Positions 23,457 to 34,050 of a DNA stretch of 64,000 nt are shown here, in pieces; the stretch's first letter is position 1, and each line of letters starts with the position of its first letter. A program made the position numbers and the translations under genes. The DNA is from Chaetorhynchus papuensis (taxonomy: Eukaryota > Chordata > Aves > Passeriformes > Rhipiduridae): positions 414,378 to 478,377 of the forward strand of contig VWYX01000403.1 of assembly GCA_013396525.1 (NCBI GenBank), in the 5' to 3' direction. The notes below the pieces were generated by a model, which saw nothing but the letters and a program-made list of their open reading frames with translations, did no database searches and was not told the DNA's origin.

Positions 23457-24559
23457 GTAAGAGCTGGAGGAGCGCGCGGAAGCGTCGTCCCTCCGGCTGA
23501 GCAAGGAGCTGCAGCACTTTCTCTGAGCCCCCCAAATGCTGCTTTTCCCCCTTCCCTGCATGGAGATCTTGCTTTGCAGGCTGTGGTGGGGCTGTGGTTG
23601 TGCTCTGCGTAGCTTTTCAGAACATGCTGTTTATTAATGGCAGTTGGTGTTTGTCCATCCCCGTGCCAAGGTCACAGTGTCTTTAAAAAAAACCAAACAA
23701 ATCCAAGATGCTTAAAAAAAGGGGATGGAGTGACTGTGGAAAACCTGGCTGTGTGTCAGGAGCATGGGGTTGTGCCCATGCAGCCTGGGCTCTGTGCAAG
23801 AACCAGGTGGGGTCTGTGTCTCTCTCTCTCTGGAGATGGCAGCCGAGCTGCCAATGGTGACAGAGCTCCTGGGTGGGGCTCCTGCTTTGCAGAGCCTGCC
23901 CAAGGCTCTTCCTATAGGCAGAGGTGTGGGAGGAAAATGACTTGGGTGGGAGTGACTTCTGGTGACACCCGAGCAGAAGCATACAAATCCATCTGAAGTG
24001 CCAAAGGGTGTCCAAGATCCCCGTGGGGGTCTCCTGTGGGGCTGGCAGATTTGGCACTGAAGCTAGTGGAGACCCTTAACCCTTTGTTCAAGGGCAGAGC
24101 AGATACCAGGGCACCAGGAGGTGCCTGGGGGCAGCTGACTGAGTCAACCCTTACCATTACTGTGGCCAAGATACAAATCTAGACATGACCTTGGCAGTTT
24201 TGTAGCTGATACCATGATACCCAGGAACACAGATCAGTGCTAAGCTTTTGGCCAGATGCCTTATCCCCATGAATGCTTTCAGCCAAAGGCAGGTCCTGCT
24301 GGTGAATCCCCAGGTCCATGAAGTGAGTGATTATTCATGTCACAAGGAGAGTGAGGTAGCCACAAAGGGACTATCTCCCCAGATAATGTGGGGATAAGGA
24401 TGGAAAAACTGGCCTTGCCCGTGACACCACTGACATCAGCAGATCTTCACGCTGCATGGCCATAAAAAGCAGCACTTGGGCCTGGATCCTGATTGGGAAG
24501 CAGATAGGTAGCCTCACTCCAATTTGATTTCTGCAGCATTAAGACATCAGAATAGCTAG

Positions 24560-24810
24560 CACATGACGAATGTCATGGACGGGGCCCAATTTTCCCTTCT
24601 TTTTTTCAGAGACATTAGAGATGGATAAAGCCCTATTAGATTATCCAGTCCCTCTCCCAGCAAACACAGGGTGGTTCCCTCCAGTACATTTTTATAGTGT
24701 TTACCATGGTCTGTTTTGTTAGATCACAGCAACTAGAACATGAGGCCACATTTGTTTCTTGTTAGCGGTGGAGACATTTAGCACAGCTCATTCTGGTTTC
24801 AATGTTAAAT
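24560..24810 (+). mobile_element. Possible ancient CR1-like LINE relic
   Basis: The stretch holding GATGGATAAAGCCCTATTAG, then ATTATCCAGTCC, then GGTGGTTCCCTCCAGTACAT, then a TAGTGTTT...GTCTGTTTT segment, resembles the degenerate 3' parts of old amniote CR1-type elements, which typically read as attagatcatctagtcc and so on. This is from memory and the copy is heavily decayed, with no open frame or clear 3' end repeat. It could instead be ordinary intron. Confidence 0.25.
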
Positions 24811-26379
24811 TGAGCAAGTGTGGAGAGTGAGAGGCTTTGCTCTGCATCTGCCTACCTACCCCAGCAGCCGCAGACCTGCCCATCCTGCAACCCAGCAGGG
24901 ACTGTTTGTGTTTGGGGTTTTAGAATGATCCAAAGCGTCGCTGGTTGCAGAATTTCCCACGACGCTTTCCCCACGATGCAGCCCGAGCAGTGGAGACGTG
25001 TGCTGCCCTTCGGAGCCTTGCTCAGTGCCAGCCTTTAGAAGCAGGGACTTGCTTCATCGACTGTAGGACTGTTTTTGCAAGTAGGAATCGCACCAAAGGG
25101 AATGATTTGCACCTCCCCTGGAGCAGACCTCAGCCAGAACATCATTGCTTTTGAAAGAGGAGTCCCCCCTGAGTCTTGGGAGGAAGCGACACAGTGAATA
25201 TTCCCCGTTACTGTTGGATGCTCAGGTGGAAGGTGGGATGTTCAGACAAGCTTTAAGAGCCAAGGGCTGGCTGCATGATTCACAGTAGGAGAGAGGTACA
25301 GAACGGCAGCTGCTGCGTGCAGCCTGGAGCAGCTCTCCCACAGAGATCTTGGGGGGTTTTGAAACTCACACTTTGTGCTGTGATACCTCTGGTATTTGCA
25401 TCCATTTCCTGCGAGACTGCACGAGGGGAGTGCTGGAAGAGCCTGCCTGCAGCCTTGGGAAGGGCACACTGCTGCTGAGGGGCTGGGTCTGTGCTGCAGA
25501 GGGAGGCTCTGCTGGGGAGAGACTCGTTTTAGGGTGGCATTTTACGGTAATAAAGGGATGAATAAGTTGTTAAAAATCCTGCCAGAAGCTGATGAGAGCA
25601 GTGAAGCGTCTCCCTTGTGCCTCTTCACAGAGGCAGGGTCTCCCTGGGTGTGGTGCTGATGGGATCTGCTTCCCCAGACCAGACTGGGAGAGGTCAGATA
25701 CCGGCAAACCTGCAGGGCTGGGATGGAGGGGATGCTCCTGGTGCCATTTTGCTTAGTGAGTCTTTTCAGAAGCAGCTTAAATTCTGCCTGTGCTGCAGGA
25801 GTGCTCATTTGGGAGTAACCCGTCCCAAAGGCTCAGCCAGCACCTTGCTCGTTTCCTGCTTCTTCCCACGGGATCCTGGATTGTTTGGAACCCTCGTTCA
25901 CTTTTCCTTGTGGCCTGGTGAGGAGTGGGGACTGTGACTGAGGAGCAGCAGCACTGGGCTGACGTGGCACTGGCAGCTCTGCCATTACCTGCCCGGTGTC
26001 AGGAACAAGACACGGTGACAGGATGAAGGACAGGAGACACAGTGGGACACACGGGAATGGGCAACGTGCAGGGAGGAGAGAGAATCACAGACAGCCTTCC
26101 TGCAGCACTGGGAGGCATGGCATCGTGTTCCCAGCACTGCCCGTGCTCCAAGCACATATTTTCCTGCCGGTAAGGGTTGGAGCAGTTAAACACCAAAAGC
26201 TGAGCTTTAATTAATGTAGAGGAGGGGAGGAGAGGTTGGTTTTTGTATCAGATGAGAGGAGAGCGGATGAGATCTGATACAAAGAGCATTTCAAGTGGCC
26301 CTATGCTGGTTTCTTGCTCCTTTTCTCACTGAGAGGTTGGTGGTCTTATTTGGTCTTGGAGGCTGCAGGGAGCTTGAGA

Positions 26380-26910
26380 GCGAAGGGGAGATAATTACAC
26401 GTGGAAAAAAAGCTACTCTCTGTCAAGACTATCTTTGTGGCCTACTTATTAAAAGTCCATTAAAAAATAAGAATCCCACTGCTCCCTGGCTGATGGTCCC
26501 CTGGCAAAGGATATTCCTCATAAAGCTGCTACTTACTGCTAAAAATCTCCTGCCAAGAGCAGGGGCTTCACATGATTCCACTTCTAGTTTGTCAGAAAAC
26601 GGAGCAGCCGCCCACTCCGAGGCAGGATGCTCCCGGCACGCTGCCTTCCGTGAAGGTACCCACATCCAATGGGTCACGATGCATAATATTGAGGCTCCTG
26701 AGATTAAGATCTTTCTAAAATAATCCTCTGTGTTTGTGTATGAAAAGGCAATAGAACCCTGCGAGGAGGGGGGGGGATTGATGGGAAGAGAAATAGCTTC
26801 CTTGTTGTCATTTCTCATTGAAAAAAGAAGAATTTGTGCCATGGTAAAACAATCTGATCCAATAGTCAGTGTGCAGTAATAAGCATAAATTTGCATGAGC
26901 TTGTAGTGTC
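26380..26910. promoter_or_regulatory. Candidate AT-rich cis-regulatory block
   Basis: An AT-rich stretch in the large intron with homeodomain, octamer-like and SOX-like words: GATAATTACACG near 26389, TATTAAAAGTCC and CATTAAAAAATAAG near 26450, GATGCATAATAT near 26680, AACAATC near 26848 and ATTTGCATGAG near 26889. There is no coding character in either direction. Its composition contrasts with the GC-rich flanks. Confidence 0.28.
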
Positions 26911-27353
26911 AAACTCTTGTGTGGATGTGTCCATACAACTCCGGGTCTGTGGCAGTCGCTCTTCAGGATATTTCAGTGTCTCTCTGTGAACCCCCTGAAT
27001 TCTATAGCAGGGACACCAAAATTGAAGCACCGTGTGCTTCATTCTTTGGGAAGCTGTTTTTCTGGGCTGTGGGAGCACAAGTGTTGGGCTGAAACCGGGC
27101 TGGAAGGAAAGTGACTCTGCTTCTACGTAATTACTCCATTTGGAGCGTGAGGTTTTTATTCCAGAGTAAATTTGCATTGATTTTGGAGTAACATTGTGCC
27201 CTGGTGGTAGTGGAGCACCCGCAGCCTGCCAGATACACTTCCTGCCAGTGAATTCCTTGGGGGGGGAAATCCATTGTCTCCCACGCACTGCTGGGATGGG
27301 CAGGTGGGGGACCATCCCACCAGGCAAAGCCGTCAATGGTCAGTCTGTCGGCC

Positions 27354-27813
27354 NNNNNNNNNNNNNNNNNNNNNNNNNNNNNNNNNNNNNNNNNNNNNNN
27401 NNNNNNNNNNNNNNNNNNNNNNNNNNNNNNNNNNNNNNNNNNNNNNNNNNNNNNNNNNNNNNNNNNNNNNNNNNNNNNNNNNNNNNNNNNNNNNNNNNNN
27501 NNNNNNNNNNNNNNNNNNNNNNNNNNNNNNNNNNNNNNNNNNNNNNNNNNNNNNNNNNNNNNNNNNNNNNNNNNNNNNNNNNNNNNNNNNNNNNNNNNNN
27601 NNNNNNNNNNNNNNNNNNNNNNNNNNNNNNNNNNNNNNNNNNNNNNNNNNNNNNNNNNNNNNNNNNNNNNNNNNNNNNNNNNNNNNNNNNNNNNNNNNNN
27701 NNNNNNNNNNNNNNNNNNNNNNNNNNNNNNNNNNNNNNNNNNNNNNNNNNNNNNNNNNNNNNNNNNNNNNNNNNNNNNNNNNNNNNNNNNNNNNNNNNNN
27801 NNNNNNNNNNNNN
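27354..27813. other. Assembly gap (460 N)
   Basis: 460 unknown bases inside intron 7. Any open frame reported through it is an artefact. The right flank is CpG-rich, suggesting the missing piece may be GC-rich sequence hard to read. Confidence 0.99.
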
Positions 27814-27825
27814 CCCTGGGGATGA

Positions 27826-28080
27826 CTCAGAGGGGATGAAGTCATGGTGGAGGGACGCAGCCGCCGGCCGGAGCGTCACGCCGGCCCCTCGGAGCGCTGT
27901 CAGACAGTGCTCACGTACTCCCTGGCCCAAGGGCCGTGTGTTAGCGCCGACACTTTCGAGGACTCGCTCCTGGGGGACTGGAGCCGCCCGGACCCCCCTT
28001 CCTCCGCCGAGAGCGGTGCCAGAGCCGTGCCGGCAGGGCGGGGACCCGCGGTGTGACCTGGCCGGGCGGCCAGCGCTGTC
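27826..28080. promoter_or_regulatory. CpG-rich flank of the gap, possible CpG island edge
   Basis: Immediately right of the gap the sequence is dense in CpG (for example GCCGCCGGCCGGAGCGTCACG near 27857), then fades by about 28080. Intronic DNA elsewhere in the window is CpG-poor. It may be the visible edge of a CpG island whose core is in the gap. No exon can be assigned. Confidence 0.4.
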
Positions 28081-29624
28081 CCCTGCCAGGCCCGACAGCC
28101 TTTCCCAGGCCCACCCTCTTCCCTGTCCCCTGCCAAAACCCAAATCGAATTATCTGTCCCGCCGTCTGTCCCGCCCTCCCCAAACACAAACCATTCCCCT
28201 CACCAACGTGGATAAACAGCCCCAGCCCAGATTTTTATAAACAGTCCGCTTACTTTTTTGGCAGAAGCACCATCCCAGCAGGATCTGGCCAGGTTTGATA
28301 TCATGTGGGTCCTGGAGCATTAAGAAAAAACCTGGCCAAGCAGGTTTCCCTGGCCACCAGCAGCCCTGTCACACTAGCAGGGTTTGGGATTCCAGATAGT
28401 GCCTGCCCACGACTCCAGGGCTCCCTGCACCCTGTCCCCGGTGCAGGAGCAGATCTCCTGCCACGCTCCAGCCTTGCCATGCCAGCGCCTCTCCTCCTTC
28501 CCCAGGGATCAGATCCAGAGCTCAGCAAACTGCTCTAACTCTGCAAATTGTGCAAGTGCCCCCACTGCGGTAACCACAGCAGCTAATGAGAGGAATGATG
28601 CTTGTTTCTGGGAACCATTTGATCTTCATCAGTCCGGGGAGCAGCTCCTCGTTAGTGATAAAGGGTTTGACAACTTCTCTTCCTGATGGAGGGAAATACT
28701 TGTCAAAAAATCCTGGTTTAATCATGCAGCACATCATACAGACACAGCCCTGGATGTGGCCAGTAAACTTTGTGCCACAAATACCAAGAAATTATTCTGG
28801 AGGCATTTAAAGCTGCGCTGACTGGAGCGTTGTATCTAAAACAGCACTGAAATTATCTGTGGATGAGCAGGGCTGGTCTGTGATGCAGTAGTTTGCCTGG
28901 TTGGGAATGATGCCAGGGATGTCAGTACAGGGGCATGGGTTCATCCTCTGCCAGTGGAGTGTCACTGCTGGGATATAAAAGGGCTTGAATTTGGCTCGTT
29001 TTTCTGGGGAAATCTGCAGTGTGACAGGGCTGCTGATGGCCAGGGAAATCAGGCTGAGGCTGCAGGACCGATGGGAAGTTGAACTGGGTCAGACCCTGTG
29101 GTCCTGGTCGTGCTCAAGTGCAGCCTCACAGGAAGAAACGTCTCACAGAGTGTCCCTTGGGTGCTCGGTGCAGGCTGTCACCCTTTAAACCTGCAGTCAC
29201 CAGTGAGCTGTACGTTGGGATGCCTGTGCAGGAGGTGGGTGAGGTGTGAGACACAGTGATGCTTGTGTTGAGTTCGATTCTGTAACCCTCCCCTGGCACC
29301 TGTTCTTTCAGTCTGCACTCCCGTTGATCCCCCAGGTGTGCCCCATAAGGCCCATCGTGCCTGTTCCCCCATCACAAGGGTGCAGCAGCTTTCCTGCAGC
29401 CCCGCCGCCCCTCCAGGCAGCACGGGTCGGGCAAACACAATGGAAACTTGCATTCCTGAAATCCCAGCTGCAGTTTTGGGGGTGAATCAATGAGAACGAC
29501 ATGGCCATATTTGGGAGAAGAATCAGACGATGCGTTGCCACGGGAGGGTGGCTGCTTGGTCCCCAGGTCCCCATGTGGGCTGGTGACAGTGCAGGGACAG
29601 CAGGGAGGCTGGTGGGCTCAGAGC

Positions 29625-29680
29625 AGGGACAGACACCAGCAGGGAGGGACAGACACCAGCAGGCAGGGACACACAGCCAC
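29625..29680. repeat. 20-bp tandem repeat, 2.8 copies
   Basis: Two near-identical 20-base units, AGGGACAGACACCAGCAGG followed by G or C (29625-29644, 29645-29664), and a partial third copy (29665-29680). Small intronic minisatellite. Confidence 0.85.
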
Positions 29681-32600
29681 TTTCCTCAGGGGTAGCACCG
29701 GCACAGGCTGCTGATGGAGCCCTCGCTGATGGACCCTTTGGCCCTCGCAGCCGGGCTCTTCCGTGCTGCTTGACCACATCTGCAGGTACCAATAACGAAA
29801 CAGTCACCTCAGTGAGGTGAGCCCCCATTCCAGTTGGCCCCCAGCTTCGGACTGGTGTTTCTCCAGCAGCAGGTCGATGTGTCCTCGCAGAGAGCGCTGC
29901 ACCACGCCCCTGCCCACGTGAGTACTCCTCGGGGCACGGTTCGGGATCCAGGCTGGGCACTGCTGATCCCAGCAAGGGACCTGCGGCATCTTCATTGCAG
30001 TTTGATTTTGGGATGAGTTTGTTTCATCTGTTGTTGTGATCCAGGTTTGACTAGGGATGGATGGGAAATAGGTCATGTCATTGCTAAATTGCTTTCTAAA
30101 GCAGGCACAGCTGAAAATCCCAGAAATCTGCTTCCACAAGGATACAGGGCTTGCTTTGCCCCTGGTTGTTCGTGGCGTGTGTGGATGCTGCTCTGCATCC
30201 CACAAACTGCTGACCTGGCACCTTCCCCTGTTGGCAGGGCTCGGAGAGGGGTCGGCGTGTGGCCGGGGGGCTGTGAGCAGGGGGGAGCGGGGTAAAGCAA
30301 ACCACAGGGAAGAGAAAACACGTGTTCCCTGCCTGGGACAGAGCGGGGGCTCATCTCCACTGCTTCCAAACGTTACGCTGTCTTCCCTTCGGGTCATTTT
30401 TCCCTTCGCAAGCAATCAAATCACTTTTTAAAAAACTCAGCAGCGACCCAGAAAAGAAACATTTCCTCTTATGGAAAAGCCCTCAGTGGTTCAAGGAGGG
30501 ATCTGGTGAGCCAGGGTCCTGTAAAAATCACTTCAGTGCCTCCCTGATATCACGGAGCGAGTGGTGGGAAGGCGGCAGTGCCAGCTGTGCTGGGCTGAGC
30601 CACACAGGGTCCTGCCTGAACGGTTCCTGTGCCCAGCAGGCTCCCAGTGCTGCCCAAGATGAGCCCACGCTCGGGGGAGTGCACCCGGGCATGCTTGTCC
30701 TGTGGTCTGGCAAGTGATATAGGGTCCAGCCCTTCTCCTCACCCATGACATGCTGCATGCCCCCAGGACCCTGCTCGGCCCAGGACCAGCAGCCTGGGAG
30801 ATGGCACAGGGCTTTCCCATGGCATGGCAGGGCAGCCTGGCTGCAGCTGCCAGCGCTTCGGTGCTGGCACTGGCCGTGCTTTGTGGTTTGTGGTGCCCGA
30901 GAGCTGCGCTGGTGAATGTGCACAGGGCCTGTCCATGTCTCCCAGGACACTGGGCACAGCCTCGGTGTTCTCCATCCCTGCCATGTGATGATGGTGTTGC
31001 AGAGTTGGCCGATTGCTGGTAGAGGAGCAGCCCCACTCAGAGCTGTCACAGTTTGAGCTGGACCGAGTGATCCCCACGCTCTCTATCATTCTTATGAAAT
31101 CTGAGCCTGGCCCTTTGATTTTTTTTTTTTTTACTTGCTTCCACAGCCAACAGCATCAAACCCAGCCCTGGGACACAAGCAATCAAAGCCAAGTTGCCGG
31201 CAGACATTCCTCTTCCTCCCCTTGTTGTTTTGGCAGCGGCTTGTTTTGCTTTGTGGTTTCTCCCATGAGTGGAGGGTGCCGTGCGCGGTCGTGAGAAGCC
31301 AGGCTGTGTGGCCCTGGGTGGCAGCGAGGCCTGAGGCATTCCAGACCTCTGGAGCAGGGGCTCCAGGCCCCGGGAGCTGGTTACATGACACACACATGTA
31401 TTTCTAAGCCATCCTCCCTGTGCTCTGTACCCAGCCTGCCTCAGGAGGTGGTAGGGACATGTGGGGAGCAGCGTTTGCAGTGGCTGTGCAATGTCAAACC
31501 TCAGAGGTGGGTGCTTCTGCCTCTGCTGTGGCATTGGTGAGGAAGGAAATTCCATGGGCACTTTGGGTGCCTGGGCAGCGTGGTGGCTGACGGGGAGGCT
31601 GGTGCTGCAGGGGCTCTGTGGCTGAGTCCCTGCCCTGGCTCTCACTGGTGTGACCTGCCAGAGGTCCCACTGGCACAGAGCACGGAGCATCCTGCCCCGT
31701 GGTGCCAGTTCCTGACCCTGTGGGATGTTCAGGGTGATGCCAGCAGGCACCCGTGCGTGCCCATGGCCATGGTAGCTGCGCTGGGGCTCCTGGAGAAGCA
31801 GCAAAGCAAACCCCAGGCGTTCCTGGCCAGCGTAGCGTTGGCCTTTTGTCTTCAGCTTATCTCGAGCTGGTTTTAATTTGCAACTCCCTGATTGCGTGCA
31901 ATGACCTCGGTCTGAGCCTGCTCCGCAGCTGAGTGCCCGGGAGAACATCATAAATGCCATTGATCTGAAGTCACACGCTGGAGAAGTGAAGAGCTGGTGC
32001 CCTGCACGTGGGAGAGGCGGCGCAGCCGAGTGGGTGCTCGCAGCTGCCAGAGGGTATGGGGCTCGCGCTGGTGGGATGCAGCTCCCACCAAAGTCCCTGT
32101 CAAGACAGACTCTGGTGTGACATGCTGGGGAGAAGAGGGTTGGCACATGTCCCTGCGCTGCCGCAGTGAGACTGTGGCGAGGGTGCAGAGCCGCCTTTAA
32201 ACAAAAACCCAGAGCTCGCTGCCTGCAGTAGCTGGGAATGAGCTTGAGTGGCACCAAAACCGTGTGCCTTGCAGCTCAGCCTGGCATGCACAGCTCCCTC
32301 TGCACCAGGGTGTACAGGCTCGCTCCCTCCCGATTTAAGGAGCAAACAGGAGCCGGTGGTTCCATCTCCTGTAAGAGCCCAGGGCACTGTAATGATGGCA
32401 GGGGAGGTGATGCATCTGCTGGCAGCCACATGGCATCCCCTGTGCAGCCAATCTGGCCTTGAAACCTGGCGTAGGAGAGAGGAGATGCCAGCCTCAGTGG
32501 CACTTGGGCTTGGGGACAGGCTCTCTGGCAGTGTCACCACCATGACCTGGTTCCCCACTAGCACATCCAGCAGCAAGCGGTGTAGTCGGGGTGGCAGGAG

Positions 32601-32984
32601 CTGGTACTTCTGATGCAGGAACTGGACTGCCAGGGATGAGCTCATCCCTGCTGGCAAAAGCGGTGTTTTGGTGCATGTTTTGAGGGTGCTGTGGCACAAG
32701 AAGTGAGGGGCGACCGGGGGAGGGCGTGGGTGCCTCAGTTGCAAGGTGCACGGTCCAGTGGTTAACGCTGGGATGTCCTGTGGGCAGCAAGGGAGGTCCC
32801 CGGTTCCGGGTCCCCTGCCACAGCCTGGCACATCTCACCACAAAGGGGATGGGGAAGGCAGCAGCAGTCGTTTTCCGGAGGCTTGCAAGTTTGGAAAATG
32901 AATAGCCCTGCACTGTAGGTTAAGCTTGGCATCCTGGTGGATTAATCACGCAGGCTGCAGCCAGCACTGAGAGCCCCGGTGACG

Positions 32985-33110
32985 AGAGCTGTGGTTTATA
33001 GATGATGATTCATCGCTCGACTTAGAGCGACCACGTTATTCCAGCAGATTGCAAAATCATAAGAGGAATGTTGTGGTTAGTTTACGGCTTAACTATGCAA
33101 ATCGTCAGGA
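32985..33110. promoter_or_regulatory. Octamer/RUNX-type block just upstream of CpG island
   Basis: An AT-rich stretch next to the CpG island with a perfect POU octamer ATGCAAAT (33095-33102), a RUNX-like TGTGGTTAG (about 33072) and TTTATAGATGATGATTCATC (near 32995). Proximity to the island suggests promoter-proximal control elements, but this is motif inference only. Confidence 0.3.
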
Positions 33111-33119
33111 AGCCTTCAG

Positions 33120-34050
33120 AGCCGGAGAACGTAAGGCACAGCGCGCCCGGATGGCTGGGCGGTGAGCAGGGGCCGGGAGCTGGCCATGGGGCTGTCGGGG
33201 ACCGGCCGCTCGCGGGAGCCGGGGAGCGGGGAGGTGAGTGATCCGGGGGGGACGGGGGGCCGGAGCTCCCGGGGAGCGTGCGAGCGGGGCGCTTCGGAGG
33301 CGAGGGACGCGCCGCCGGCCGCCCAGGGGCTCCTGGCTGCTTTCACCGTCTCTCTGCCACAGGAGACTGTCTCCGGCGGGGCTGGGGAGGGCAAAGATGG
33401 GGAGCTGCTTCCCCCAGCTCCTGCTGCCCCCCCGTCCCGCTTCCAGAAGCAGGCAGTGCCTCGGCAGAGGAAGTAAACAGAGTGGGAGGAGCTGCACCTC
33501 TTCCTCGCCAGGGCTCTCTCCCAGCGAGTCCCGCTGTCAGGACGGGCGGCAAGTTGGTCCGTTCTCAGCGGGGTCAGCGTTTCCGCGTCCGGCTCCTACC
33601 TGGAAGCCGGTGTGCCCCCGAAAGTGCGCTCGGAGACGGTGCTTTATGGTGGCCGAGCCGCCGGTGATGTGCCCAGGGGAGCTGGCCGGGCAGGGCGAGC
33701 CGTGGCGCTCGGGCCGGGCGCTGCGGCAGCAATGGGTGCCCGCGGCGAGCCCCGGCCCCGGCCCCGGGAACGCGGCGTTCCCGGGAGAGCTGGCAGCGCT
33801 CTGCGCCGCTCCAGCTGCTCCGGGGCCGGCGGGAGCTGGGGGCAGAGGTGAGCAGGTGTTTGTAATTACGGAGCAGCTCGGGCCGCAGCACTGGGAGCGG
33901 AGGAGGCCGCCCGTCCCCCTGGACTCGGGGCAGGGTCGGCCTCTCGCTCGCGCGTCCCGCGTCCGATTTTGTCCTGGGGCCTTTTTAAATAAACAGGATG
34001 TGTCGGCAGCAAAAACAAGCAGCAGCGATGCTGAGGAGGAGGAAGGGCGG
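33120..34050 (+). promoter_or_regulatory. Intronic CpG island, candidate internal promoter
   Basis: About 0.9 kb of very GC- and CpG-rich sequence, contrasting with the surrounding intron. It contains GC-box-like GGGCGG, several good splice donors (gtgagc near 33162, gtgagt at 33234, gtgagc near 33846) and two ATGs in favourable context. Lacking a TATA box, it fits a CpG-type promoter lying 4.3 kb upstream of exon 8. Open frames through it (for example 33238-34218) are long only because of low stop density. Whether transcription starts here cannot be seen. Confidence 0.45.
33186..33233 (+). CDS. Hypothetical alternative first coding exon (16 codons), in phase with exon 8
   Basis: Inside the CpG island, gccATGG (ideal Kozak context) opens a 16-codon frame, MGLSGTGRSREPGSGE, ending exactly at a consensus gtgagt donor in phase 0. 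The next NCOR2 exon downstream (37548) also starts in phase 0, so splicing would produce an NCOR2 form beginning at the charged linker and lacking the GPS2/TBL1 region, DAD and SANT1 but retaining SANT2 and the receptor-binding end. Phase agreement has a one-in-three chance of being accidental, and the peptide is not one I recognise. Treat as a hypothesis. Confidence 0.22.

Noticed and set aside
27194..28240. Open frames spanning the N run
   Set aside because: They exist only because N codons are not stops.
29265..29290. GTTCGATTC as a tRNA T-loop
   Set aside because: No matching stems, A box or acceptor arm around it.
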